Source: JABWBJ01 sp036507855 (GTDB taxonomy: Bacteria; Gemmatimonadota; Gemmatimonadetes; Gemmatimonadales; Gemmatimonadaceae). From it: a DNA stretch of 64,000 nucleotides. Positions 26,407-35,044 of the stretch are shown here, piece by piece (the stretch's first letter is position 1; every line of letters starts with the position of its first letter). Made by a program: the position numbers and the translations under genes. The notes beneath the pieces were generated by a model. That model saw only the letters and a list, made by a program, of their open reading frames with translations. It was not told the origin of the DNA and did no database searches. Location of the stretch: the NCBI GenBank assembly GCA_036507855.1, contig DATCIJ010000018.1, positions 1 through 64,000 of the forward strand, given 5' to 3'.

Positions 26407-26593
26407 GACGCCCCCGGGGTTTGTGTCTAATTCACACTTTGCAACTGATATAATCACCGCGCAGCAGGATCATCTGTGACGGCTCACACTCTGCGCCAGC
26501 ATGCCCAGATTCGGGACGGCGCGTCACGTCCTCGTCACACCGCCGTCTCGATCGTTCACCCTTTTACGCTCGTGCCTTCTTCATTGTTCCAGC

Positions 26594-27277
26594 TCACAGC
26601 AAGTCGAGTCGCACACCACGCCGTGCGCCTTTGCGCCGGCGAGGCGCATAGCGGTACAGCTGTGCAGGCCGGCCACGTCCCGCGCCACGCCACTCACCGG
26701 TAGGCTCGACGAGAAAGGCAGCCTGCAACGCCCGGCGAAAGCTCGCCTTGTGCAGGCGTCGACCGAGCACCGTCTCATAGGCTTGCTGCAGTTCGGACAG
26801 CGTAAACTCCCTTGGCAGCAGGTTGAAGGCGATCGGCGCCTGCTCCAGGCGAACACGCACAACGCTCAGCGCAGCCGTCACCATGCGACGATGGCGTTCA
26901 GGAAGCCGCGTCAGCGCATGCGTACCCATCCACCACCAGGGCGCCATGGGTTCGCCCCTCGGCAGTACCGCGACGTAACACACCGACAGAGTCGCGCCGC
27001 CCGGATGTTCGGTGCCATCGGCGAACGCGCCGGCCTGCTCGATCCATGCCGGCGCGAGTCCGAAGGCCCGTCGGGCAATCCGGGCGGCGGCCGCATCGAG
27101 ATGCTCGCCCTTGGCCGGCGTTCCCCACGGCAGGGAAAAACCGCGTCGTTTCGCCGCGCCCGTCGCTTCCGCCAGGACGGACAGCCGCCGCTCGTGGCAC
27201 GAGACCAGCACAACGTCAATTGAAACGGTTCCGGCAGACGGGGCCGTGCGCGAAGACGAAGCGGTCCGGGCACCCAT
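26594..27277 (-). CDS. NrtR-like Nudix/winged-helix transcriptional regulator
   Basis: The N-terminal part is a degenerate Nudix fold (SIDVVLVSCHERRLSVL, LPWGTPAKGEHLDAAAARIARRAFGL, lacking a complete catalytic Nudix box). The C-terminal part is a winged helix with FTLSELQQAYETVLGRRLHKASFRRAL, which matches the NrtR family. NrtR repressors bind ADP-ribose or related nucleotides and control NAD metabolism. No NAD genes lie next to it, so its targets are elsewhere. A palindrome lies 12 bp upstream of the start, fitting autoregulation. Confidence 0.85.
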   Translation of the reverse strand: MGARTASSSRTAPSAGTVSIDVVLVSCHERRLSVLAEATGAAKRRGFSLPWGTPAKGEHLDAAAARIARRAFGLAPAWIEQAGAFADGTEHPGGATLSVCYVAVLPRGEPMAPWWWMGTHALTRLPERHRRMVTAALSVVRVRLEQAPIAFNLLPREFTLSELQQAYETVLGRRLHKASFRRALQAAFLVEPTGEWRGAGRGRPAQLYRYAPRRRKGARRGVRLDLL

Positions 27278-27289
27278 GACGCGCGAATA

Positions 27290-27306
27290 AGTCTCAGGTT
27301 GAGACT
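27290..27306 (-). promoter_or_regulatory. palindromic operator upstream of the NrtR-like gene
   Basis: AGTCTCA-GGT-TGAGACT is a perfect 7-bp inverted repeat with a 3-bp spacer, 12 bp before the start codon of the regulator. NrtR-family proteins bind imperfect palindromes of about 21 bp, so this is a good candidate for autoregulation. Confidence 0.6.
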
Positions 27307-27350
27307 AATGTCAAGAGCCGCGCCAGGTGCTTGTAGCTCGACGAGCCCGA

Positions 27351-29183
27351 TTACGGTCGCCGGGGCGAGCGCTGCTCGCCGGCGCCGAACGGGAGTAGTG
27401 GCGGGATCGAGATCGGCAACGTGGCCGTGATGCCGATCTCCCCGGTCAGCGCGCGCGCTGCGGCGCGCTGCGTCGCCGGCAGGCCGCCCCATGACACGAC
27501 ATACGTTGGGGAATCGGGCGCCTGAAGCAATGCGTAGGGCGATCCGAACGCTACGAGAATCACGCGAGCGGTGCGCGCGCGAACGCCATTCATGAGCGCC
27601 TCGAAGGCCGGCGGAGCACCCGCTGTCGCCGTGGTCGAGCTGATGTTCACGTACGAGCCGACCACCACGACATCGGCGCTGTCGATGGATGACAGGAACG
27701 CAGCGAGGTTTGGCAGGCTGTCGTCGGCATTGACGTACGTGCTCGTGACGTTGACGCCGATTCGACGCAGCTCGCCGTTGAATGCCGTTCCCGCTCCCAG
27801 GTCAGCGCGACGGGCATAGGTGACGGATCGCACCCGGGAGCCGCCTGGCAACGGCACCAGACCGGCGAGGTCCCTTGCGAGCACCACTGACCGATCGGCA
27901 ATCGTCTGCGCCAGCGCCACGTGCGCCGAATCACCAACCACCGCGCGCACGTGCTCCAGTGGAACCAGGCGTTCCCTGCGAAGACCGAGACGATCCTTCA
28001 GCAGGAGCACGCGCCGGACCGACGCATTCAGACGCGCCTCGGTGTACCGCCCTTCCGCGACTCCGGCAACGACGGCGTCAATCGCGCCGCCAATGTCGGC
28101 CGGCATCAGCAGAATGTCGTTGCCGGCCGCGATCGCGCGTTTGGCGGCTTCCACCGGACCAAAGCGGTCGATCACGCCAGCCATGTCCATGGCGTCAGTG
28201 AACAACAGTCCATCGAACTTCATGTCGCGCCGAAGCAGATCCGACATCACGAGAGGCGACAACGTCGCCGGCACGCCGCTCGAATCGAGGGCGGGCAGAA
28301 AACCGTGGAACGTCATGATCGCGCCCACGCCGGCGCGCACGGCCTCGCGGAAGGGGACGAGCTCGACCGAATCCAGGCGGCTCCGCGATGCGTTCACCAT
28401 CGCCAGCGCCAGGTGCGAGTTCGTCTCGGTGTCGCCATGCCCGGGAAAATGCTTGCCCGTCGCCAGGACACCGTGATCCTGAAGTCCGCGCACGAATGCA
28501 GCGCCGAGGCGGGCGGTGAGCGCCGGATCCTCTGAATAACTCCGCGCGCCAATAACCGGGTTCGCCGGATTGTTGTTCACATCGAGAACCGGCCCGAAGG
28601 CAACATGGATACCCAGCGCCCTGGCTTCACGCGCTGTTGCCGTCGCCATTTCGTAGGCCAGGACGGTATCCCGCACGGCGCCAAGCGCCATCTGCCAGGG
28701 GAACGACGTCGCGCCGCCGAGATCGATGGCGTTAGGCAGGAAATAGCCGCCGCGCGCGCGAAAACCCGCACCCGTTTCCAGATCCGCGCTGAACAACAGC
28801 GGCAGCGGACTCAGCCCCTGCAGCGCGTTGGCCTTCGCGGCGATATCGATCGGCGAACCCACGGAGATGATGAAGCCGCCGACGTGCTGTTCAGTCACCA
28901 GCCGCGTGATCCGGCCCCACTCGGCGCTCCCTTCGGGCACGTAGTCGCCAAGGACCCATGGCCAGACGAGCTGCGCGACACGATCACGTACGGACAGCGA
29001 CGCGATCACGGAATCGACCCACGCCCGCCCCGCGCGCTCAACGGGTCGTGGCGACGGCGTCGTGCCCGACGCAGCACCGGTCGCACAGCCGACCACCGAG
29101 AGCACGAGGGCGATGGCGCCGATCGACCGACGACTGACCGCCATGCGGCCCGCCAGCGCAGGCTGGATTCGCGCTTCGTTCAC
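27351..29183 (-). CDS. glycoside hydrolase family 3 lipoprotein (beta-N-acetylglucosaminidase-like)
   Basis: The protein starts with a lipoprotein signal ending at LSVVGC. The GH3 N-terminal barrel carries the NagZ-type motifs KHFPGHGDT (general acid histidine-aspartate pair) and LLFTDAMDM with the nucleophile aspartate. A second, C-terminal alpha/beta sandwich domain follows, making 610 aa. It likely trims muropeptide or chitin-type sugars on the outer side of the membrane. The GTG at 29183 has AGGGGA upstream and overlaps the yggX stop. An internal ATG at 29144 would give a shorter signal. Confidence 0.88.
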   Translation of the reverse strand: MNEARIQPALAGRMAVSRRSIGAIALVLSVVGCATGAASGTTPSPRPVERAGRAWVDSVIASLSVRDRVAQLVWPWVLGDYVPEGSAEWGRITRLVTEQHVGGFIISVGSPIDIAAKANALQGLSPLPLLFSADLETGAGFRARGGYFLPNAIDLGGATSFPWQMALGAVRDTVLAYEMATATAREARALGIHVAFGPVLDVNNNPANPVIGARSYSEDPALTARLGAAFVRGLQDHGVLATGKHFPGHGDTETNSHLALAMVNASRSRLDSVELVPFREAVRAGVGAIMTFHGFLPALDSSGVPATLSPLVMSDLLRRDMKFDGLLFTDAMDMAGVIDRFGPVEAAKRAIAAGNDILLMPADIGGAIDAVVAGVAEGRYTEARLNASVRRVLLLKDRLGLRRERLVPLEHVRAVVGDSAHVALAQTIADRSVVLARDLAGLVPLPGGSRVRSVTYARRADLGAGTAFNGELRRIGVNVTSTYVNADDSLPNLAAFLSSIDSADVVVVGSYVNISSTTATAGAPPAFEALMNGVRARTARVILVAFGSPYALLQAPDSPTYVVSWGGLPATQRAAARALTGEIGITATLPISIPPLLPFGAGEQRSPRRP

Positions 29184-29458
29184 CAGTTGATAGTCCCCTG
29201 CTTTGAGGTGTCCACGTCCTCACCGGCTCCACTCTTGAAGAGGAAGGCCTGGAGGTTTCTCGTCAGGAACGCGCGCGCCTGCGGGTCCATGACGTTCAGC
29301 CCGTAGTGATTGATGAGCATCGTCTGCTGCTTCAACCAGTCACCCCAGCAGGACTGACAGACTTCGGCGACGACCCGCGCGCCGATGGCGCCCGGGAAAG
29401 GTGGCCGCTCAAAACCGGCACGGGTCTGTCCGCAGCGGACACAGGTCAGGTCAGGCAT
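29180..29458 (-). CDS. YggX-family Fe(2+)-trafficking protein
   Basis: The 92-aa protein matches the YggX fold, which helps protect iron-sulfur proteins from oxidants. FPGAIGARVVAEVCQSCWGDW, KQQTMLINHYGLNVMD and a C-terminal LQAFLFKSG are diagnostic. Unlike E. coli YggX it has an added CxxC-type cysteine set (TCVRCG, CQSC), which might form a zinc or iron site. The frame is open to 29518, but the ATG at 29458 is preferred. Its stop overlaps the GH3 start. Confidence 0.85.
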   Translation of the reverse strand: MPDLTCVRCGQTRAGFERPPFPGAIGARVVAEVCQSCWGDWLKQQTMLINHYGLNVMDPQARAFLTRNLQAFLFKSGAGEDVDTSKQGTINW

Positions 29459-29514
29459 GGTGTTCGCTCGAGAGTGTCGATCGTCGACCCCGTAATAAAG
29501 CGAGTCGGCGAGCC

Positions 29515-29557
29515 TCAAAACGCTGCGGCCCGGACAGGTCCGTCCCGTCCGGGCCGC
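29515..29557 (-). terminator. terminator of the alpha/beta hydrolase transcript
   Basis: GCGGCCCGGAC (29525-29535) and GTCCGGGCCGC (29547-29557) form an 11-bp stem. On the minus strand it is followed by AGCGTTTTGAG, giving a short T-run. It lies between the hydrolase stop and yggX. Confidence 0.75.
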
Positions 29558-29609
29558 GCTGTCGCAATGTAATCAGACGCCCGCCGGCATTGCCACGAAC
29601 GCTCGCGCC

Positions 29610-30494
29610 TCACGCGCGGGGCACCTGCGCCTCGAGCCAACCGAGCACCTGACTGGTCACCCAATCACGGTCGAAATCCACCGTCAGCACGTGTCCGCTT
29701 CGCGTCGCCCATTCGAGCGTCTTCTCTGTGCTGCCCAGTCGCGCGAAGGCCGCTTCCGCGTCACCGATCGTCACGCGTGGGTCCTGTCGTGAGTGAATCA
29801 CGAGCGCCGGGACACGAATCGACGGAGCGGAATCCCTCGCGTGCCGCACAATGAGCGACAACTCGTGCAGCAGGCGTGGAGTGGTGACGCCCCTGCCCAG
29901 GCCGCGGCTTCGCGCCTCGGGGTCGAGGATGGAAGAGTCCGAGCGTGACCGCAGATAAGGCACGAACAGCGAGACGACACGGTGAAAGGCCGCAAAGCGC
30001 GCCGCCCGCGGCGAGAGGCGACCGAAAGGCACGAGCAGGACCAATGCGTCGACGTGCCCCTCCGACGCGAGTATTGTCGCCAGCGCTCCTCCCATGGACT
30101 GACCGACCAGGACCACCCGCGTGACGTGCGTGCGCAGCTCGTCGAGGGCGTGCCCCGCATCGGCCAGCCAGGATTGCGCGCTGGCTTCCGTGAACGCCCG
30201 GAGCGACGAGCCATGTCCATGCAGCAGCGGCGCCCGCACTGTCCACCCGTTCGCATGGAGTGCCGTGGCGAGAGCCCGGACTGACTGCGGTGTATCGCCA
30301 AAACCGTGCAGGATGAGCACGCCGCGATCGCCATGATTCAGCGATACGGGCTCAGCACCCTCGATGATGTCGGCGCCACGCGATGTTCGATCGGCGGCCG
30401 TCTCGAAGCGAGCCCTGATCCTGCGACGCGAAACCCAGGCGGCTCCGGCGGCCACAGCGGCGATCAGGGCACCACCGAGTGCGACGATCGCCAA
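29610..30494 (-). CDS. alpha/beta hydrolase (lysophospholipase/carboxylesterase-like) with N-terminal helix
   Basis: The protein has an N-terminal helix (LAIVALGGALIAAVAAGAAW), then VLILHGFGDTPQSV with the oxyanion motif, the nucleophile elbow VVLVGQSMGGALA, an acidic residue near VIHSRQDPRVT and a C-terminal histidine in ATRSGHVLTVD. This is the monoglyceride-lipase/EstA-like carboxylesterase layout, probably membrane-anchored. The frame continues upstream into MoeB. The TTG at 30494, just after the MoeB stop, is the first start outside it, so the start is uncertain. Confidence 0.78.
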   Translation of the reverse strand: MAIVALGGALIAAVAAGAAWVSRRRIRARFETAADRTSRGADIIEGAEPVSLNHGDRGVLILHGFGDTPQSVRALATALHANGWTVRAPLLHGHGSSLRAFTEASAQSWLADAGHALDELRTHVTRVVLVGQSMGGALATILASEGHVDALVLLVPFGRLSPRAARFAAFHRVVSLFVPYLRSRSDSSILDPEARSRGLGRGVTTPRLLHELSLIVRHARDSAPSIRVPALVIHSRQDPRVTIGDAEAAFARLGSTEKTLEWATRSGHVLTVDFDRDWVTSQVLGWLEAQVPRA

Positions 30495-30502
30495 TTGACT
30501 GG

Positions 30503-31735
30503 CTAGTACCGGGCCACGCTGGTATCCACCTCCACGCTCCAGCGATCGATGCCACCATCGAGGTGCGCCACTCGCGTGAAGCCTGCCGCGCGCAACCGGT
30601 GCGCGGCGTCGACGCTGCGCATTCCATGATGGCAATACACGATCGTCTCGCGCTGAGGATCGAGCGTAGCGATGTGGGACGCCAGTTCAGAGAGCGGCAC
30701 GAGCCGCGCGCCTGGCAGTCGGCATATCTCCCACTCCCACCGCTCCCGGACATCGAGGATCTGCGTCCCTCGAGGGAGTCTCGACGCAACGTCAGAAGGT
30801 GAGAGCGATTCGATATCGACGCCACGTGGAGGCCCGGCGCAAAAGGCCTCGTAATCGACCAGCTCCCGTATTTCTCGAGTCGAGCACATCGGGCAGTTCA
30901 CGTTGCGCGAAACGCGAAACGTCTGGAACCGAAGCCCGAGCCCGTCGATGATCAGCAGTCTCCCAGCGAGAGAATCACCAAGCCGGCAAATCGTCTTGAT
31001 CACTTCGGTCGCCTGCATGACACCCACCAGGCCGGGGAGCACGCCGAGTACGCCGCCGTCCTGGCAATCCTGGACTACGCCTGGCGGTGGAGGCTCCGGA
31101 TACAGGCATCGATAGCAGGGGCCCTCCGCAGTTCCGAAGACCGAGACCCGCCCCTCGAATCGGAGAACGCTTCCGTGCACGCTGGGGATGCCAAGGAGGA
31201 CAGTGGCGTCGTTGACGAGATATCGCGTCGGAAAGTTGTCGGAACCATCGAGGACGATGTCGAAGCTCCCCAGGACAGAAAGTGCGTTGCTCGAATCGAG
31301 CCGTCGCGGATACGGTTGAATCGCAACGTCCGGATTCATGCGTGAAAGTCTTTCCGCGGCAACGTCGACCTTCAACCGACCCACATCATCGTCGCCGTAG
31401 AGCACTTGTCGCTGCAGGTTGGAGAGATCGACCCGGTCGCCGTCGATCAAGCCAAGGGTCCCCACCCCAGCGGCAGCGAGGTACATCGCGGCCGGAGATC
31501 CGAGCCCCCCAAGTCCGACGATCGCGACTCGTGCAGTCTTCAGCCGCTCCTGACCACTCTGCCCGACACCCGGAAGAGCCAGATGCCGGCCGTAACGGAC
31601 GAGCTCATCGGGGCGAAGGGTCGATGACGATCCAACGTCGAAGGCAAGTGTTCCTGACGGCCCATGTGTCGGCACGATCGCAATATACGGATCCTTCGCG
31701 CTGGACACTCCGGTGGCGCGCCGTTTGCTTACCAT
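30503..31735 (-). CDS. moeB: MoeB/ThiF-type adenylyltransferase with C-terminal rhodanese
   Basis: The E1-like domain shows VAIVGLGGLGSPAAMYLAAAGVG (ATP site), DGDRVDLSNLQRQVLY and DGSDNFPTRYLVND. Zinc cysteines are in CYRCLYPE and CPMC. A rhodanese domain follows, with active-site IVYCHHGMRSVDA. Such fusions adenylate a sulfur-carrier protein and load it with sulfur for molybdopterin or thiamine biosynthesis. The ATG at 31735 is the most upstream useful start. It leaves only 29 bp to the divergent hydrogenase-like gene, so one of the two starts may be too long. Confidence 0.88.
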   Translation of the reverse strand: MVSKRRATGVSSAKDPYIAIVPTHGPSGTLAFDVGSSSTLRPDELVRYGRHLALPGVGQSGQERLKTARVAIVGLGGLGSPAAMYLAAAGVGTLGLIDGDRVDLSNLQRQVLYGDDDVGRLKVDVAAERLSRMNPDVAIQPYPRRLDSSNALSVLGSFDIVLDGSDNFPTRYLVNDATVLLGIPSVHGSVLRFEGRVSVFGTAEGPCYRCLYPEPPPPGVVQDCQDGGVLGVLPGLVGVMQATEVIKTICRLGDSLAGRLLIIDGLGLRFQTFRVSRNVNCPMCSTREIRELVDYEAFCAGPPRGVDIESLSPSDVASRLPRGTQILDVRERWEWEICRLPGARLVPLSELASHIATLDPQRETIVYCHHGMRSVDAAHRLRAAGFTRVAHLDGGIDRWSVEVDTSVARY

Positions 31736-31764
31736 CGCATGGCGGGCTCGGCGGCCGGGTAGGG

Positions 31765-32691
31765 ATGGAGTCGGAATCAAGCAAGTCGCCAGAAAAGCTG
31801 GCGGTTCTCGTTGTCGGGACAGACACGCTGATCGAAGCGCTGCCGGCGAGGCCAATTCAATTGGCCCACGCTTGCGGCGCATTGGGCTTTGACCTGGCCG
31901 TTCCGCTGTCCTGGGGCGATGAGCTCGTCGCCGAAGCCGCCCTCCGTTCCCTTGAATCCTGGGGCCGCGAGCCAGCGATTCTCTGTTCGTGCCCTCTGGT
32001 CAGGCAGCGTCTGCTGCACGCCGGGAGCGATCTGGCTCGATCGCTGGTGTCCCTGGAGTCCGCTCCCGTCGCCGTGGCTCGGCACCTCCGTGCAACGCTG
32101 GGCGGCCGCATCGCCTCTCTCAGCTTCGTTGGCCGCTGTCCGAGCGCGAAACCCCCGGAGTACGATGCTTCCTTCGATCCTCCGGAGCTGTTCGCCACGC
32201 TTCGAGCCCAGGGGATTCAGGTCCAGAATCAACCCGACACGTTCTTCGATCGTATCCCGCCTGACCGTCGGCGTTTCGTCAGCCTTCCTGGCGGGTGTCC
32301 GACACCCGAGGCGCTGTGGCAGAGATGCAACGAACGGACACTGGTCGAGGCTGAAGGCCCGGAATTTTCGATTGAGATCGCCCAGCATCTGCTGTCGCCG
32401 CGGTCGATTCTGGTGGATGCCGCACCCGCCATCGGCTGCTCCTGCAGCGGCGTAACGCATTCCTCGACGGGCGTTTCGGTCAGAGTCGCGGTTACCTCCC
32501 TCGAGCCGCCTCGCTCTACGACACCAATAATCACCGACGAAGTCGTACAAGGGCTGGTGCTGTCCGTCGCTGAGTCTCCTAAGCCGTTTACCGACAGCAC
32601 TTACGAGGAAGCGACTGTGCTTGAACGGCCACCGATGGCCGTTACGCCCGCGAGCGCGCTCGCCGTCCGGAAGGGGCGATCAAAGGCCTGA
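31765..32691 (+). CDS. orphan protein with FeFe-hydrogenase large-subunit C-terminal-like domain
   Basis: The 308-aa protein has three features of the iron-only hydrogenase H-cluster fold: LCSCPLVRQRL (compare TSCCP), LSFVGRCPSAKPPEYD (compare FVGPCxAKK) and VSLPGGCPTPEALWQ. The spacing matches the non-ferredoxin HYD-like domain proteins rather than a true hydrogenase, and no HydEFG maturases or Fer4 domains are present. It is divergent from MoeB. It may bind a 4Fe-4S cluster and act as a sensor. Alternatively it is a distant cysteine-rich protein of unknown use. Confidence 0.65.
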   Translation: MESESSKSPEKLAVLVVGTDTLIEALPARPIQLAHACGALGFDLAVPLSWGDELVAEAALRSLESWGREPAILCSCPLVRQRLLHAGSDLARSLVSLESAPVAVARHLRATLGGRIASLSFVGRCPSAKPPEYDASFDPPELFATLRAQGIQVQNQPDTFFDRIPPDRRRFVSLPGGCPTPEALWQRCNERTLVEAEGPEFSIEIAQHLLSPRSILVDAAPAIGCSCSGVTHSSTGVSVRVAVTSLEPPRSTTPIITDEVVQGLVLSVAESPKPFTDSTYEEATVLERPPMAVTPASALAVRKGRSKA

Positions 32692-32728
32692 ACGGCACTG
32701 ACTAACCGATGACCTGTAGACAATCCGG

Positions 32729-33331
32729 TTAGCGGTCTGACTCTGAGTACTCGAGCAGGGCTCTCGCTATCGCGCCGTTCATCCATCGGTCCGCATCGAC
32801 ACCCTGGGGGGCGGTACGGGCGATCATGGTGAACTGGCGCACCATCTCCTCCGCCACCAGACCGTCACTGGCGTCCTTGACGCCAAGTGCGTCGATGGCG
32901 CGGGTTGCCAGGTACCTGAGCTGCTCGCGCGTTTCCCGCCTCAGGCCCTGGATGCCTGAGCTTTGCCGCGTCAACGTCGGAGCGGGTGTGCGTCGCCGCG
33001 CCGGCGCTTCGAGCAGTGAACGCAATGGAGCGAGGACAACTATGAAGGAGCCGGGCGTGTCTTCGCCAAAGGACTCGATGACTCTCAGGCGCCGGAGGCG
33101 ATTCAGCACGCGTCGGGTTGCCTCCTTTACCACCGGGACTCCACCCAGGCTCCCAGCACCCCGCCCCGTTATTACCAGGACCTCACCACTCAGCTCGACC
33201 TGTTTCGACCTGAGCCACGCATCCACCCGCGCCGCGGATTGGGCGCCAGTGAGCATGCTGGCGCGAACGTTCAGCGTGCGAAGGCGACCGAAGCGAACGC
33301 GCTCGAGGGACCTCGGCTGACTGGACCGCAT
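32729..33331 (-). CDS. Smr-domain protein (MutS2 C-terminal-like)
   Basis: The N-terminal half is an Smr domain: LNVRASMLTGAQSAARVDAWL, VLVITGRGAGSLGGVPVVK with the HGxG-like loop as TGRG, and VIESFGEDTPGSFIVVL. The LDLHG motif is changed to LNVRA, so nuclease activity is doubtful. The C-terminal helical part may help nucleic-acid binding. It lies 12 bp downstream of the phosphatase gene on the same strand, so they are probably co-transcribed. Confidence 0.72.
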   Translation of the reverse strand: MRSSQPRSLERVRFGRLRTLNVRASMLTGAQSAARVDAWLRSKQVELSGEVLVITGRGAGSLGGVPVVKEATRRVLNRLRRLRVIESFGEDTPGSFIVVLAPLRSLLEAPARRRTPAPTLTRQSSGIQGLRRETREQLRYLATRAIDALGVKDASDGLVAEEMVRQFTMIARTAPQGVDADRWMNGAIARALLEYSESDR

Positions 33332-33343
33332 ACGCGCACCCGC

Positions 33344-34939
33344 CTAGGGTCGAATTGCTTCGCGCAGCACATGGCCGTCCAGCCGTTCCATTGGGCGCAC
33401 GCCCGCAATGGCCGCGAGGGTAGGGGCGATATCTACGACCAGCGCCTTCCGGGAGTTGTGCCCAGGTTTGATGCCGGCGCCGTAGAAGATGATTGGCACC
33501 TGAGCATCCGAGTCGTGCGGTGAGCCGTGCGTGGCGAAGTTCGTGCCCTGCCAGTACCAGTAGGGCCGAAGTGTCACGACGGCCGCAGCCGGCTCTTCTG
33601 GAGGCAGTAGATGTAACCAGCGTCTGGCTATGTAGTCGGTTGATGTGTCCTTGGTCGCCAGTGCGGCCACGCGATCTACCCGCAAAACCCCTCGCACCTT
33701 CATGACTTCGGTCGCGAATGTCCGCGTCACCGCCTCGGCGCGAAGACCGGCGCGCGTGATCGCCGCTTCATCGAGATACAGGATGCCCTCGTCGAACGAG
33801 AATGCACTGGTGTCAACACCAGCGGCGCGCAGACTCGCGAAGAGAGGCACGATCGCGGGAGCCAGGTTGACCTTGCCGACACCTTTGTTGGGGTATCTCG
33901 ATTTCGCTTCGGGAAGGGGTGTTACGCCATGGTCCGAGGTCAGCGCCAATACCACTCGAGTCGAATCACGCAGCATGAACAACGTATCCAGGAAGGCTCC
34001 GAGATAGCGATCCAGACGAAGGATCTGGTCGTGAATCTCGCGCGAATCGGGACCGAAGCGATGACCAACGGCGTCAGTCGTCGAGAGCGATACTGCCAGC
34101 AGATCCGTTGAGGACCCGGCGCCGAGTCGCATCTGCTTCAGCCCTTCGAGCGCGAGGGAAAGCGTGAGCTGATCCATCATTGGAAAGGCGCTGAAGCTGG
34201 CCGCTGCCTGGGCAGCGTCGGTCGGGACGAGATGCGGAAAGACGTAGTCCTCTCCGTCGTTTTCGGTCACAACCGCGTCCGGCTCCGAATACTGGGACGG
34301 GTCGAGCAGGAGGTCCCAAGTCTTGCCCGCCCATTGTTGTGGCAGCCTCCGCTCGTTGAAGGCCTGCACCCACGCGGGAAGTGAGTCGCCGTAGTATCGG
34401 CTCGTCGTGAACGTCCCGTTCGTCGCATACCAGAACGCCGGTTGCATTGCGCGGCCGAGCGGAAGAATAGCGCCCCGGTCCTTTCGAGAAACCGACAGGG
34501 CTCGTGATCCGGAGTTCGAGGAGCGCAGCCAGTCGGCAAGCGTCGTTCCCCTGAATCTGAACGGTGACGCTGGCAAGCCGCGCGCGCCGATCAACGGAAA
34601 CTGCGGATCATAAACGCCCAGGGTGTTCGACACGATGCCGGTGGAACTCGGGAACCGGCCTGACAACGTGCTGGCGTGGCCCGGAGCCGTTTCTGTGTTT
34701 GCGTGATCCTGGAATCCGTTCATGAAGACGGCGCCACCGCGAAGCAGCCGGGCCAACCCACCGGAAAGCTGCCGCTCCCAGAGCGTCAGGTAATCGGGCC
34801 GCAGCTGGTCGACCGTCAGCATGACCACCAGTGTTGGCCGCTGCGGTGCGGTCTGCGCCGCCGCTGGGCGGACTGGAAGGGAGAGCGCGGCGACGATGAG
34901 CGCGGCCGCGGCAGGTCGTGGCAAGGTCAGGCTGGGCAT
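33344..34939 (-). CDS. PafA-type alkaline phosphatase
   Basis: Signal peptide (LPRPAAAALIVAALSLPVRPAAAQ) followed by the alkaline-phosphatase superfamily fold. The nucleophile threonine is in HANTETAPGHAST, the first metal site is VDQLRPDYL, and LTSDHGVTPLPEAKS supplies later metal ligands. The length of 531 aa and the THANTE-type sequence suit the phosphate-irrepressible PafA of Bacteroidetes. It releases phosphate from phosphomonoesters in the periplasm. Confidence 0.88.
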   Translation of the reverse strand: MPSLTLPRPAAAALIVAALSLPVRPAAAQTAPQRPTLVVMLTVDQLRPDYLTLWERQLSGGLARLLRGGAVFMNGFQDHANTETAPGHASTLSGRFPSSTGIVSNTLGVYDPQFPLIGARGLPASPFRFRGTTLADWLRSSNSGSRALSVSRKDRGAILPLGRAMQPAFWYATNGTFTTSRYYGDSLPAWVQAFNERRLPQQWAGKTWDLLLDPSQYSEPDAVVTENDGEDYVFPHLVPTDAAQAAASFSAFPMMDQLTLSLALEGLKQMRLGAGSSTDLLAVSLSTTDAVGHRFGPDSREIHDQILRLDRYLGAFLDTLFMLRDSTRVVLALTSDHGVTPLPEAKSRYPNKGVGKVNLAPAIVPLFASLRAAGVDTSAFSFDEGILYLDEAAITRAGLRAEAVTRTFATEVMKVRGVLRVDRVAALATKDTSTDYIARRWLHLLPPEEPAAAVVTLRPYWYWQGTNFATHGSPHDSDAQVPIIFYGAGIKPGHNSRKALVVDIAPTLAAIAGVRPMERLDGHVLREAIRP

Positions 34940-35044
34940 GGCAGGAGAATGTACCCCGGGAAACCCGGGTTTAGCAGCATTGGTTGCGAGTTTTGTGCCC
35001 TCGGCGCGAGTTGCCTGGAACCACGCCGGGGTTCGCCCCTGGGC

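Noticed and set aside
26421..26437. TGTGTCTAATTCACA as a second CRP site
   Set aside because: The spacer is 5 bp rather than 6 and one half-site is mismatched.
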